A stretch of DNA of 64,000 nucleotides from positions 1-64,000 of the forward strand of contig NZ_CBVJ010000023.1 of assembly GCF_000513275.1 (NCBI RefSeq). The letters are read 5' to 3'. The notes under the pieces were generated by a model. It did not search any database. It was not told the DNA's origin and was given only the letters and a program-made list of their open reading frames with translations. This stretch comes from Paenibacillus gorillae. GTDB lineage: Bacteria; Bacillota; Bacilli; Paenibacillales; Paenibacillaceae. Every line of letters starts with the position of its first letter. The stretch's first letter is position 1. Both the position numbers and the translations under genes were made by a program. Below, piece after piece: positions 25,536-34,481 of the stretch.

Positions 25536-26717
25536 GTGGATTTCAAAATGGAGTATTTATCGTTTTTCGTCATTGTGACCGATGGCGACGACAGCGGTTC
25601 GTCCAAGCGGTACAAGCATTATCAGACGCTGGACGAGGATGATTATGAAGACAGTGAAATTAAGAAGTTTTTGGATGGAGAGTTCAAGCGGATCGTCAAG
25701 CGAAAAGTTGAACGGAATCCTAATTCCGAGAACGCGCCGACTAAAATCGGAAGATTTATGGTTGAGCCCGGCTATGAGCTTGGAAGCAACCAGAACTACA
25801 ATCTGTTCCAGCGTTTGCGCGATGCTGAACATAAGGAGCGTTTCATTGGCATCGCCGATGAACTCGTTCATATTTATATGGATACAAGTGCAGTGCGCGG
25901 CGGTGCGTTTATTATTGCAAGAGCGAAGCTGAATACGTATTTCGATGAACCGTTTTTGTTTTTGCTGAAATGTGATTTCGAGCCCAATATCGCACGTATT
26001 GCCGATGAGCGCAGCTTGATTTCTCATGTCGAAATGGCTATCAGCGCGCGCAGCATCAAGTCGATTCAATATCCGCATATGCCGGAGGAAGGGATGCTCG
26101 AGCACTGGGAGCTGAAAATACACCAGGCTTCTCATGCCCGCTATTTCGAAGACTTTTTGAAGTATGTGTCCTATGAAAAACCGCTGCCTGAAGTTATGGG
26201 AGAGCAGGTTCTAGGCATGGTTCAGCAGTATATGGAGGATAAATGGCAGGATGCTCCCGAAAGCACAGAGCGGCGGGAGGAAGAGAACGCCATCGAGGTG
26301 TGGGCTAGCAGCGAGAAACGCGACATTCAAGAATATTGGACGCATGAGCAGGTTGCTGCGGCATCGGCGGCGCTTGTGGAGCAGAAGCCGGACTTATCTT
26401 TTTCGTTCAAGCTCGATAGCGTCACGATGAAAGGGCTGCTGGCTGATTTCGGAACAGCGTTCCACTTCGCCAAGCATAACGGAAGATACGTTGTCGTCAT
26501 TGAAGGCGATTCCTTCCAATTTGACAAGGGAATGTCTCCAGTCGAGCTGCTTCAGCCGCCGGATTTGACTGATATCCTCGATGTGATCGGAACGCACCGG
26601 CGCGAGCGGGAGGAAATGCCTCCACCTCAAACGGAGCTTGAAGCTTCGCTGAACAGAGCCCAGTCAGACGATACGCATGGGAACGACAGTTCCTCTAATG
26701 ACGATGTGCCCTGGTAG
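25536..26717 (+). CDS. DUF3900-like protein of unknown function
   Basis: 393 residues, acidic, soluble, with no signal or membrane segment. The N-terminal MDFKMEYLSFFVIV and the DELVHIYMDTSAVRGGAFIIARAKL stretch (quoted in part) resemble the Bacillales DUF3900 family; the assignment is from memory and tentative. The C-terminal 40 residues are low in complexity and rich in Glu, Ser and Asp. The GTG start lies 3 bases after the nos stop and follows a GGGGG element within it, so it is probably cotranslated with nos. Confidence 0.7.
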   Translation: MDFKMEYLSFFVIVTDGDDSGSSKRYKHYQTLDEDDYEDSEIKKFLDGEFKRIVKRKVERNPNSENAPTKIGRFMVEPGYELGSNQNYNLFQRLRDAEHKERFIGIADELVHIYMDTSAVRGGAFIIARAKLNTYFDEPFLFLLKCDFEPNIARIADERSLISHVEMAISARSIKSIQYPHMPEEGMLEHWELKIHQASHARYFEDFLKYVSYEKPLPEVMGEQVLGMVQQYMEDKWQDAPESTERREEENAIEVWASSEKRDIQEYWTHEQVAAASAALVEQKPDLSFSFKLDSVTMKGLLADFGTAFHFAKHNGRYVVVIEGDSFQFDKGMSPVELLQPPDLTDILDVIGTHRREREEMPPPQTELEASLNRAQSDDTHGNDSSSNDDVPW

Positions 26718-26816
26718 TACCCGCTAATTCCGCTGCGGAATGTGAATGATGAGCTTTGGCAACAATAAGGGCAAGCCAAGCCATCTTGCATTGTTAAAGG
26801 GGAGTTGCTGCGGCAT

Positions 26817-28103
26817 ATGGTGCTGAAATTGTTCTTATTCGCGATACTGCTGTTATTTTCAGCTTTTTTCGTCGCCACGGAATTTGCTGTCGTACGCTTA
26901 CGCACGAGCCGCGTTAACCAGATGGTTAACGAAGGAGCTAAAAACGCCAAAGCTGTTGAGAAGGTCATTACTCATCTCGACGGCTATTTATCCGCGTGCC
27001 AGCTTGGAATAACAATAACAGCACTGGGCCTTGGCTGGCTCGGTGAACCGACTGTACATGAGCTGCTGCATCCGTTGTTTGACCGGCTGCATCTTCAAGG
27101 AAATGTATCGAATGCTTTATCCTTTATTATTTCCTTTGTCATTGTAACCTATTTGCATGTCGTGCTGGGGGAGCTTGCGCCAAAGACGCTTGCAATTATC
27201 AAATCGGAGCAAGTCAGCCAGTTCACTGCACCGATTATCATCTGGTTCAATAAGCTGATGTTTCCGTTCATCTGGCTTCTTAACGGCTCCGCCAACGGAC
27301 TCGTTCGTATGCTCGGTTTAAAGCCGACGGGGGAGCATGAGGCTCATTCCGAGGAGGAAATTCGGCTTATTATGTCGGAGAGCTATGAGAGCGGAAAAAT
27401 CAATAAAAGCGAGCTTAGCTACGTGAACCGGATCTTTGAATTCGACGAACGGCTGGCCCGTGAAATTATGGTGCCGCGTACCGATATGGTTTGTCTGTAC
27501 GTCGAGAAATCGAAGGAAGAAAATATCGCGATAATCCGTAAAGAGCAATATACGCGTTTTCCGGTAGCAAGCGGGAGTAAAGACAATATAATCGGCGTAA
27601 TTAATACGAAGCAGTTTTTCATGCATGATTTCGAGACGCATAACTCAACCGTACGTTCACTCATGCAGCCGATGATGTCGGTGCCTGAAGTGATGCCGAT
27701 CAAAAAACTGCTGCGTCGCATGCAGCTTGAACGCGTTCATATTGCGATCTTGCTTGATGAATATGGCGGCACTTCCGGAATGATTACGATCGAAGATATC
27801 GTAGAGGAGATTGTCGGTGAAATACGCGATGAATTCGATGAGGATGAAGTCGTAGAAATCGATCCTATCGGGGACAATGTTTTCCTGGTGGACGGCAAAG
27901 CGTTAATTAGTGAGGTCAACGAGGCGACGGGAAGCCATCTGGAGAGTCAAGACGTCGACTCCATCGGCGGCTGGCTGTTCAACCAGAACCCGGAGCTAAA
28001 GGTTGGCGAGCCATGGACGTATGCCGAGCTGACATTTACCGTACGGGTGAAGGAGAAGCACCGCATCCGCAAAGTCGAAATTATGGTGAATCACAATAAA
28101 TAA
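26817..28103 (+). CDS. HlyC/CorC (CNNM-type) membrane protein with CBS domains
   Basis: 428 residues. A DUF21 membrane domain (about 1-190) has the ATEFAVVRLRTSRV motif and HVVLGELAPKTLAI. Two CBS domains (about 205-330) contain MVPRTDMVCL and EYGGTSGMITIEDIVEEIVGEI (quoted in part). A CorC_HlyC domain ends the protein. Members export or regulate Mg2+/Co2+. An AAGGGGAG site sits about 12 bases before ATG 26817; TTG 26805 is too close to it. A terminator follows. Confidence 0.87.
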   Translation: MVLKLFLFAILLLFSAFFVATEFAVVRLRTSRVNQMVNEGAKNAKAVEKVITHLDGYLSACQLGITITALGLGWLGEPTVHELLHPLFDRLHLQGNVSNALSFIISFVIVTYLHVVLGELAPKTLAIIKSEQVSQFTAPIIIWFNKLMFPFIWLLNGSANGLVRMLGLKPTGEHEAHSEEEIRLIMSESYESGKINKSELSYVNRIFEFDERLAREIMVPRTDMVCLYVEKSKEENIAIIRKEQYTRFPVASGSKDNIIGVINTKQFFMHDFETHNSTVRSLMQPMMSVPEVMPIKKLLRRMQLERVHIAILLDEYGGTSGMITIEDIVEEIVGEIRDEFDEDEVVEIDPIGDNVFLVDGKALISEVNEATGSHLESQDVDSIGGWLFNQNPELKVGEPWTYAELTFTVRVKEKHRIRKVEIMVNHNK

Positions 28104-28106
28104 TTT

Positions 28107-28179
28107 AACCGCATTCTGAAGGGAAACACCGTTGAAGAAGAAACGCTTCAGCGGCCTCCCGTTAAGAATGCGGTTTTTT
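28107..28179 (+). terminator. Terminator after the HlyC/CorC gene
   Basis: AACCGCATTCT pairs with AGAATGCGGTT, followed by T residues. The loop contains a second hairpin (CCGTTGAAG with CTTCAGCGG), making a two-tier structure. Confidence 0.75.
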
Positions 28180-28306
28180 GTATACTCTTTCACAAATTAT
28201 GGGAGAGGACAGGTCATATTTAAACCGCTATGTATCGTAGAATGGAAGAGGGCGGCTGGACAAGGATGACAGGCCGCGGCTTACGTTTGGGAAAGGCGGA
28301 GATGGC

Positions 28307-29095
28307 GTGGGAGATTTGCTGAATGCGATTATTATGGGCATTGTGGAAGGCTTAACTGAATTTTTACCCGTTTCATCGACGGGTCATTTAATTTTGACTG
28401 CAGATTTGCTTGGGTTTACGGATGAACGGGCGAAAACGTTCGAGGTCGTCGTTCAATTTGGCGCTGTCTTGGCCGTACTTGTGCTGTACCGGAAAAGGTT
28501 CCTACGCCTGCTCAACTTCAATCTGTCCAAAACGTCGGGACTGAACGTGCTGCATATTGCACTAGCGCTAATTCCAGCGGGGATATTCGGTTTTCTTCTG
28601 CACGGCTTTATTAAAGACTATTTGTTCAGTCCGGCAACGGTGCTTGTCGGATTGGTAGCTGGCGGGCTGCTAATGATCGCCGCTGATCGGTTGAAACGGA
28701 AAATAACGGCGGAGGAGCTGGACGATATTTCGTATAGGCAAGCGCTAGCCATCGGTTTGTTCCAGGTACTTGCCTTATGGCCCGGCTTCTCACGCTCGGG
28801 CTCGACGATATCGGGCGGGATGTTTTTTGGCGCAAGCCAGAAGGCGGCCGCTGAATTCACGTTTATCGTCTCCGTGCCTATAATGGCTGGAGCAAGCGGA
28901 ATCGATTTGATTAAAAGCAGGGAGTTTCTAACAGCAGCGGATTTGCCCCTGTTTCTAATCGGCTTGCTCGCTGCGTTCATCGTGGCTACGATTGCGATTG
29001 TAACCTTTTTGAATTTGATTAAAAAGCTCCGGTTATCCTGGTTTGCCTATTACCGGTTTGGACTTGCCGCTTTATTTGCGCTCCTTATTTTATAG
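28307..29095 (+). CDS. uppP: Undecaprenyl-diphosphatase UppP (BacA)
   Basis: 262 residues with seven or eight membrane segments. The catalytic signatures are EGLTEFLPVSSTGHL near residue 13 and PGFSRSGSTISGGMF near 160. It recycles undecaprenyl pyrophosphate for cell wall synthesis and gives bacitracin tolerance. The GTG start follows GGCGGAG. It is convergent with the tetR gene; the 27 bases between them hold no clear terminator. Confidence 0.93.
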   Translation: MGDLLNAIIMGIVEGLTEFLPVSSTGHLILTADLLGFTDERAKTFEVVVQFGAVLAVLVLYRKRFLRLLNFNLSKTSGLNVLHIALALIPAGIFGFLLHGFIKDYLFSPATVLVGLVAGGLLMIAADRLKRKITAEELDDISYRQALAIGLFQVLALWPGFSRSGSTISGGMFFGASQKAAAEFTFIVSVPIMAGASGIDLIKSREFLTAADLPLFLIGLLAAFIVATIAIVTFLNLIKKLRLSWFAYYRFGLAALFALLIL

Positions 29096-29122
29096 AGCCA
29101 GCTTTTTGTGAAGCGTGTCCGC

Positions 29123-29743
29123 TTATGGCTTCCGCGGAGCAAGACCGTTCCAGAAGAGCTGAACAATATCTTTGGCCGCTTGCTGCAAGCTCTCTTTGTC
29201 ATTCACAATATCTTTGCGGTTACGTACTGTCATGACGGCAATATAAGCGTGGGCGAGGAGCAGCGGATTGGCCGGGGCAATCTCTCCGTCTGCTATAGCC
29301 TGCCGGAACACGTCCTCAAGCAGCTGATTGAGGGCGTTTTCGGCATTGCGGATACGCGTAATCTGTTCCTCGCTCAAGCCTGCGGAAGCCTCTCGCATCA
29401 TCGTCTCGAAATCGACGTGTGCATTCGCCATATGCCCCTCTGCTACTTTAAGCAGCCGCTCTTGCAGTGAGCCAGGCCCGTCCATAATTCGTCTGGTCTG
29501 CTCAAGCGCGACAGAGAGGACCAGCAGTACCGATTCGGTGAACAACTGAGCTTTGTTGTTGAAATAATAATAGACGCTCGCTTTCGTTACGCCGCATGCT
29601 TGAGCGACGCCTTCCAGCGATACCTTCTCGAAGCCATGCTCCATAAATAAAAAGGCGGCAGTGCGCATAATTTGAATCATCGTCTGGTTTTTTCCATCGG
29701 CTTTAGGTCTTCCGGGTTTTCGTTTTGGCGGCTGTTCTGTCAA
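29123..29743 (-). CDS. TetR family transcriptional repressor
   Basis: 206 residues. The N-terminal helix-turn-helix is VSLEGVAQACGVTKASVYYYFNNKAQLF, residues about 42-68, preceded by a basic KRKPGRPKADGK tail. The rest is an alpha-helical ligand-binding domain. It is transcribed divergently from an MMPL exporter with an inverted repeat between them, so it most likely represses that exporter and itself. The ligand is unknown. Confidence 0.88.
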   Translation of the reverse strand: MTEQPPKRKPGRPKADGKNQTMIQIMRTAAFLFMEHGFEKVSLEGVAQACGVTKASVYYYFNNKAQLFTESVLLVLSVALEQTRRIMDGPGSLQERLLKVAEGHMANAHVDFETMMREASAGLSEEQITRIRNAENALNQLLEDVFRQAIADGEIAPANPLLLAHAYIAVMTVRNRKDIVNDKESLQQAAKDIVQLFWNGLAPRKP

Positions 29744-29816
29744 AGTCAGGCCCTCCTCGTTAATGTTGGCAGGTTTAGCCTAACGGCTAGCTTTATATAG
29801 CGAGTTCGCAAATTTG

Positions 29817-29836
29817 TAATCAAATTCGGTTGATTA
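29817..29836. promoter_or_regulatory. Candidate TetR operator
   Basis: TAATCAAATTCGGTTGATTA is an inverted repeat with 7-base arms and a 6-base centre. It overlaps the -35 of the mmpL promoter, as expected for a repressor site. Confidence 0.6.
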
Positions 29837-29859
29837 ATTAACCTTCCGGTATATATAAT
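29830..29859 (+). promoter_or_regulatory. Promoter of the MMPL exporter gene
   Basis: TTGATT (29830-29835), an 18-base spacer and TATAAT (29854-29859). The start would be near 29866, about 57 bases before the gene. Confidence 0.6.
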
Positions 29860-29922
29860 TATTTTATACACAAATCTATTGTAAACCAAATAAGACTGCA
29901 AAGGAAACGGGGATGAATCAGA

Positions 29923-32145
29923 ATGTTGGAAAAGCTTAGCCACATCGTGGCAGGAAGACGCAGTAGATGGGTGACGCTGGCGGTCTGGATTGCGCTTGCT
30001 GCGCTGCTGACCGTATTGCTGCCGCCTGTCGGCGACAAGGAAAACAATAGGGCTCCGAATTTAGAGAAGGACAGTCCATCCGTTATCGCAGATCACTTAA
30101 TTAAAGAAAAATTCCCTAGTGAGTCCGGGGTGCCCGCATTAATCGTCTGGCACCGGGAAGGGGGGCTGACCGAGGATGATTACAAGCTCTTCCAGCAATT
30201 GTCCGCCTCACTCTCCGACAATCCGCTGGAAGCGCAGGGCGCAATTATTCCTTTTCACCAAATGCCTTTGCCTGCGCTCGCCGCTTTCACCTCTGAGGAT
30301 GGAGCGACTCTGGTGCAGCCTGTTCCGTTTGATGAAAGCACCGAATCCGACGTACTGAAAACCAATTTCGAGCACATTCAGAAGGAAGTCTCTTCATGGA
30401 CTAGCGGACCCGATCCTTTCTCGGTTCCGGTGAAAGACCAGAACGCGCTAAGCGCCAGAATAAGCGGTCCGGCCGGTATATCGGTGGATGCCAGCGGCTT
30501 ATTCAAGGGTGCCGATATCTCCCTGATGATCGCAACCGTGCTGCTCGTTCTCGTCTTGCTGCTGCTTATCTACCGCTCACCGATACTGGCATTTATTCCG
30601 TTAATCGGTGTTGGATTTGCCTACTTGGTTACAAGTCCGCTGCTCGGCTGGATGGCAGGCGAGGGCTGGATTACAGTCGATGCTCAAGCGATTTCCATTA
30701 TGACCGTGCTGCTGTTTGGCGCGGGGACCGATTATTGCCTGTTCCTCATTTCACACTACCGTCAGGAATTGAAGCTGGATAATGATAAGCTCCGCGCCTT
30801 GCGTACCGCGTTCAAGGACGCTTCCGGCGCTATTGCGATGAGCGGTTTCACGGTCGTTCTTGCTTTGATCACACTGCTGGCGGCTAAATATGGTGCTTAC
30901 CAGCGTTTTGCGGTACCGTTCAGCTTGTCGATTCTTATTATGGGAATCGCTAGTCTTACGCTTGTTCCAGCCTTGCTCGCTATTTTTGGAAGAGGCTCCT
31001 TTTATCCCTTTGTTCCACGGACCGCTGAAATGGAGGCTGCCCGCGCGCAAAGCAAAGGGAAGCCAGTGAAGGCGGAGAAGCGGAGGGAAAATCGTTTTGG
31101 CACGAAAATCGGCAATCTAGTCGTTGCCAAGCCTTGGACCGTAGTCATTGCTAGCGTCGTTGTACTGACGGCATTGGCCGGATTTACGACGCAAGTAAAA
31201 TTCACGTATGATCTGTTATCGTCATTTCCGAAGGATATGCCTTCCCGAGAAGGCTTCGACGTCATTTCCGACTCATTCACCCCTGGTCAGCTAGCGCCTG
31301 TCACCGTTGTCGTCCAAACGGAAGGCAAATCGGTAGACCTGGCGTCTGGTTTAGGCACGCTGCGCGAGGTGGATACGGTATCGAAGGCGGTGGCCAGCGG
31401 GCAGGATCCGAATTTGCAGTCGGTGCAACTGCTCTTCAATCTCAATCCTTACTCGCAAGAAGCAATGGATGCAATTCCGCAAATTTATGAGAAAACGGAG
31501 GCGCTGCTCACTGAGGCAGGCATAGACCATGCAGCCGATAAAGTGTGGGTCGGAGGACAGACGGCGACCCAATACGATTCGAGGGCGCTCACGAACCGGG
31601 ATAATACCGTTGTGATTCCGCTTGTCATCGCGCTGATTATGCTGCTGCTCCTCATCTATTTGCGATCAATAACGGCAATGCTGTATTTGACCGCAACCGT
31701 TGTGCTTTCATTCGGCTCGGCGCTTGGCCTTGGCTGGATCATTCTCCATTATGTCATGGGAGTCGATGCGATTCAGGGTGCCATTCCGCTCTACTCCTTT
31801 GTGTTTCTCGTTGCACTCGGCGAGGATTACAACATCTTCATGATTTCGAGCATCTGGCGGAAACGCAAGACGATGCCTTTGTCGCAAGCCATTAAGGAAG
31901 GCGTCAGCGAGACGGGAGGCGTTATTACTTCGGCCGGACTCATCCTGGCGGCAACCTTCGCCGTGCTGGCAACGCTGCCGATCCAGGTGCTTGTACAGTT
32001 TGGCCTTATAACGGCGCTGGGCGTTCTTATGGACACGTTTATCGTGCGTCCGTTCCTTGTGCCGGCTATAACGGCGCTGCTTGGCAGACGGGCATTCTGG
32101 CCGTCTAAAGCGAATCTGATCGAACAAACGAAAAACGAAGGCTAG
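29923..32145 (+). CDS. MMPL/RND-type exporter
   Basis: 740 residues, two repeats of one membrane helix, an external domain and five helices. The family motifs GAGTDYCLFLISHYRQEL near residue 266 and GEDYNIFMISSIWRKR near 645 are clear. Members (such as YdfJ and the mycobacterial MmpL proteins) move lipids or drugs by proton motive force. The divergent TetR gene and its operator suggest induction by a hydrophobic compound. A terminator follows the stop. Confidence 0.9.
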   Translation: MLEKLSHIVAGRRSRWVTLAVWIALAALLTVLLPPVGDKENNRAPNLEKDSPSVIADHLIKEKFPSESGVPALIVWHREGGLTEDDYKLFQQLSASLSDNPLEAQGAIIPFHQMPLPALAAFTSEDGATLVQPVPFDESTESDVLKTNFEHIQKEVSSWTSGPDPFSVPVKDQNALSARISGPAGISVDASGLFKGADISLMIATVLLVLVLLLLIYRSPILAFIPLIGVGFAYLVTSPLLGWMAGEGWITVDAQAISIMTVLLFGAGTDYCLFLISHYRQELKLDNDKLRALRTAFKDASGAIAMSGFTVVLALITLLAAKYGAYQRFAVPFSLSILIMGIASLTLVPALLAIFGRGSFYPFVPRTAEMEAARAQSKGKPVKAEKRRENRFGTKIGNLVVAKPWTVVIASVVVLTALAGFTTQVKFTYDLLSSFPKDMPSREGFDVISDSFTPGQLAPVTVVVQTEGKSVDLASGLGTLREVDTVSKAVASGQDPNLQSVQLLFNLNPYSQEAMDAIPQIYEKTEALLTEAGIDHAADKVWVGGQTATQYDSRALTNRDNTVVIPLVIALIMLLLLIYLRSITAMLYLTATVVLSFGSALGLGWIILHYVMGVDAIQGAIPLYSFVFLVALGEDYNIFMISSIWRKRKTMPLSQAIKEGVSETGGVITSAGLILAATFAVLATLPIQVLVQFGLITALGVLMDTFIVRPFLVPAITALLGRRAFWPSKANLIEQTKNEG

Positions 32146-32159
32146 TTATCATTTATTGT

Positions 32160-32201
32160 ACCGGCTTGATGGATCGTTAGATCTGTTGGGTCGGTTTTTT
32201 T
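32160..32201 (+). terminator. Terminator after the MMPL gene
   Basis: ACCGGCTTGATGGATC pairs, with several G-U pairs, to GATCTGTTGGGTCGGT around GTTA, followed by seven or eight T. Confidence 0.7.
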
Positions 32202-32325
32202 GTGCGCTGCTGCTATGGAATGGCAGATGGTGCGCCTGTAACGGGGCATGAAACATTTTGGAGCCGGCAGCCGTCTAGGAATGAAATTGCCAAAAATTAG
32301 AGAGAGATAAGGGAGGTTGTCTGCA

Positions 32326-32904
32326 TTGAACAAAATCGCGGTCACGGCCGGCTCCATTGCCATTGCACTCATAATTATTGTTATAGGCGGTTTGCTGGCT
32401 CCGCAAGCGGTACAGGCTTGCTCATGCGCGGAGAGACCTGAAGTACAACAGCAAATGAAAAGCAAAGCCGCTATTTTTGCTGGAACAGTCGTTTTTACGA
32501 AAAAGAAGGCTGATATCCCATTCGTTAGCCGCTCGTCGGACAGTCCGGTTCAGGTGAACTTTGAAGTCAATGAAGTTTGGAAGGGTCATGTTACCAATCA
32601 TTTAACCGTACATACTGCTCTGGGCAGCGAAAGCTGCGGCGTCGAATTCAAGGACGGTCAACAATATCTTGTTTATGCCAATGCAAAAAAGGGGGATCTC
32701 CAGGTCGATTCCTGCAGCGGAACGATGCTGCTGTCGCAAGCCAGCGCTGATCTCTCCGTTCTTGGAGGCGGCTCAGTACCGCCTGTACTGCAAGCGCCAG
32801 CCAAACAATCGAGCAGTATTCCCATTATCATCTCCATCGTCGCCGTGCTGCTGCTTGCCGTTTTTATAGCGTATGCGATTCGAAGAAGACGAGAGGTTAG
32901 CTAA
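32326..32904 (+). CDS. Exported TIMP/netrin-like domain protein with C-terminal membrane anchor
   Basis: 192 residues. A signal peptide (about 1-26) ends at AVQACSCAER, so the mature protein may begin with the CSC motif as in tissue inhibitors of metalloproteinases. A beta-rich domain with EVNEVWKG and ESCGVEF follows, then a Pro/Ser linker and a C-terminal membrane helix (about 165-186) with a basic RRRREVS tail. Four cysteines could form two disulfides. TTG 32326, 9 bases after GGGAGG, is taken as start. The function of these bacterial NTR domains is unknown. Confidence 0.7.
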   Translation: MNKIAVTAGSIAIALIIIVIGGLLAPQAVQACSCAERPEVQQQMKSKAAIFAGTVVFTKKKADIPFVSRSSDSPVQVNFEVNEVWKGHVTNHLTVHTALGSESCGVEFKDGQQYLVYANAKKGDLQVDSCSGTMLLSQASADLSVLGGGSVPPVLQAPAKQSSSIPIIISIVAVLLLAVFIAYAIRRRREVS

Positions 32905-32979
32905 TAACCATTATTGACGAAAAATTTTATAAGGGTAAAATGAGGAAAGGACGAGTTCAGGAAGGAAGATTACCCGCAA

Positions 32980-33249
32980 ATGAAAGTGAAAATTTTAGAA
33001 GCAAAAATGACGTATACGAAGGCCGACGGCTATGTCGGACAAGTTCAGTTCGAAATCGACGGCTCTCCGAATCAATACGAAATGACGCTGCACAGCCGCA
33101 AAGCGACTGAATGGGGCTATGGCTTGTTTTTTCTGAATGAGTCAGGCGATGAGGATCAGCTGCTTGCTCTCGAAGATGAGCTAGAGGAAGACGATGAGCT
33201 GTTCGATTTCCTGGTACAAGCAGCGCAAGATAAACTGGTGCGTCTATAA
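32980..33249 (+). CDS. Small acidic protein of unknown function
   Basis: 89 residues, predicted soluble. The first half is beta-rich (KVKILEAKMTYTKADGYVGQVQFEIDG, quoted in part) and the last third is very acidic (LALEDELEEDDELFDF). An AGGAAG element lies a short way before the ATG. It is followed at once by a terminator, so it forms a monocistronic unit or the end of the preceding one. I do not recognise the family. Confidence 0.75.
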   Translation: MKVKILEAKMTYTKADGYVGQVQFEIDGSPNQYEMTLHSRKATEWGYGLFFLNESGDEDQLLALEDELEEDDELFDFLVQAAQDKLVRL

Positions 33250-33253
33250 GCGT

Positions 33254-33300
33254 AAAAGAACCATTCGTTCCTGTTAAGAACAGGCGAATGGTTCTTTTTA
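33254..33300. terminator. Bidirectional terminator between the acidic protein and dedA
   Basis: AAAAGAACCATTCG and CGAATGGTTCTTTT arms, with an inner CCTGTT/AACAGG stem. It lies between convergent genes and has A and T runs on both sides. Confidence 0.85.
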
Positions 33301-33311
33301 AGTTAATCAGG

Positions 33312-33935
33312 CTATAAATGCTGTTCTGCATTGTCTTCCTTCTTCGCCCGGCTGCGAAGCGAGTAATGCCAGAAAAGATAAGCAATAACCGCAACGGCAA
33401 GCACTGCAGCAATGATGCCGTAATCATAAATGAAATCGCCGATCTCCTCGACGTGATCTCCGAACAATGCGCCAATAGTGAAATAAATCGATGTCCATAT
33501 GAAAGCCGAAGGGTAAGCGAATAAGGAGAATCGGCCGTACTTCATTCGATTGGTGCCAGCAACAAAGGGCATGACATGGCGCAGAAAGGGGAACAACAGC
33601 CCAATCCCAAGCGACCAGCCGCCGTATTTCGCGTTCAATTGATCGGCTTTGACGACGAATTTCTCAATGTTCTTCTTACGCATGAACCAATCAAATAGTC
33701 TGGAGCCGGCAAAGCGGCCTATGGAGTAATTGAAGGTCATAGCGGAGGAAATGCCGAGAAACGTCATTAAGTAGGCTGGTCCCGGCTCCAGCATTCCGGA
33801 TGCGGCTAAAGCGCCCCCGGTCAATACGACCGCTTCATTCGGAATCGGCAGCCCGATCAGACCCAGACATAGAACAAGGAATAAGGCGACGTAACCGAAT
33901 TGTTCGATGATGGTCAATAAATACGAATAGCCCAT
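33312..33935 (-). CDS. DedA family membrane protein
   Basis: 207 residues with the DedA/SNARE-associated fold. Conserved features are LGLIGLPIPNEAVVLTGG near the N-terminus, FNYSIGRFAGSR, and the FLRHVMPFVAGTNRMKYGRF motif with the key arginine. Several DedA proteins are now known to return undecaprenyl phosphate or other lipids across the membrane. This one is single and near no lipid genes apart from uppP 4 kb away. Confidence 0.87.
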   Translation of the reverse strand: MGYSYLLTIIEQFGYVALFLVLCLGLIGLPIPNEAVVLTGGALAASGMLEPGPAYLMTFLGISSAMTFNYSIGRFAGSRLFDWFMRKKNIEKFVVKADQLNAKYGGWSLGIGLLFPFLRHVMPFVAGTNRMKYGRFSLFAYPSAFIWTSIYFTIGALFGDHVEEIGDFIYDYGIIAAVLAVAVIAYLFWHYSLRSRAKKEDNAEQHL

Positions 33936-34127
33936 ATGGCTTCTTCACCCTGTCGTAAAAAAGATTAAATTCCGGACCGTGATATTGCTCTAAATAGGCT
34001 AACATAATCAATGACAATTTGAACACAGCATAAATTTGCATTTTAACCATTTCGTAACTAATTAAGTCCCTAGACTTTATTATAATAACATTGCATCGTT
34101 ATTGAGTCGAAGGGCGGGATAACTCCC

Positions 34128-34376
34128 ATGTTACCATTTCAAAACCAGGTGGATCGGCTTCGAAGGTACGAACCGGTCTGTTATACGATATGCTTGACCT
34201 TGCTGCGCGACGAGCAAACCTCCGCAATGGCAGCACAACAGCTTTTACTGCAGTTATTTGACGATTCAAACTTCTGGAAGCTGGAGGAGAACAAGAGAGA
34301 TCGCTATGTATTACGTGCGGCGGGTCCGATATGTTGCGAACAATTGAAAAATACCCGATATATGAAGACCTCGTGA
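34128..34376 (+). CDS. Small protein resembling the front of a sigma-70-like region
   Basis: 82 residues, soluble, with LRRYEPVCYTICLTLLRDEQTSAMAAQQLLLQLFDD resembling the first helices of sigma factor region 2 (VYRLAYRMLGDREDAEDAVQ type). The core recognition helices are absent, so it is not a working sigma factor; it could be a remnant or a small adaptor. The ATG is preceded by only a weak GGGATAACTCC element. A TATAAT-like TTATAATAA lies at about 34080, some 45 bases upstream. Confidence 0.6.
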   Translation: MLPFQNQVDRLRRYEPVCYTICLTLLRDEQTSAMAAQQLLLQLFDDSNFWKLEENKRDRYVLRAAGPICCEQLKNTRYMKTS

Positions 34377-34481
34377 ACGATAGCGATTAAGGATTGATAT
34401 TTAAACGATAATGGCAGATGATAATAATAGACGCATGCAGCCTAATTCTCCCATTACCGAGATTGACGGAAAGGAAATACA

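Noticed and set aside
34128-34376. A working ECF sigma factor
   Set aside because: Only the first helices of region 2 are suggested; promoter-recognition regions are missing.
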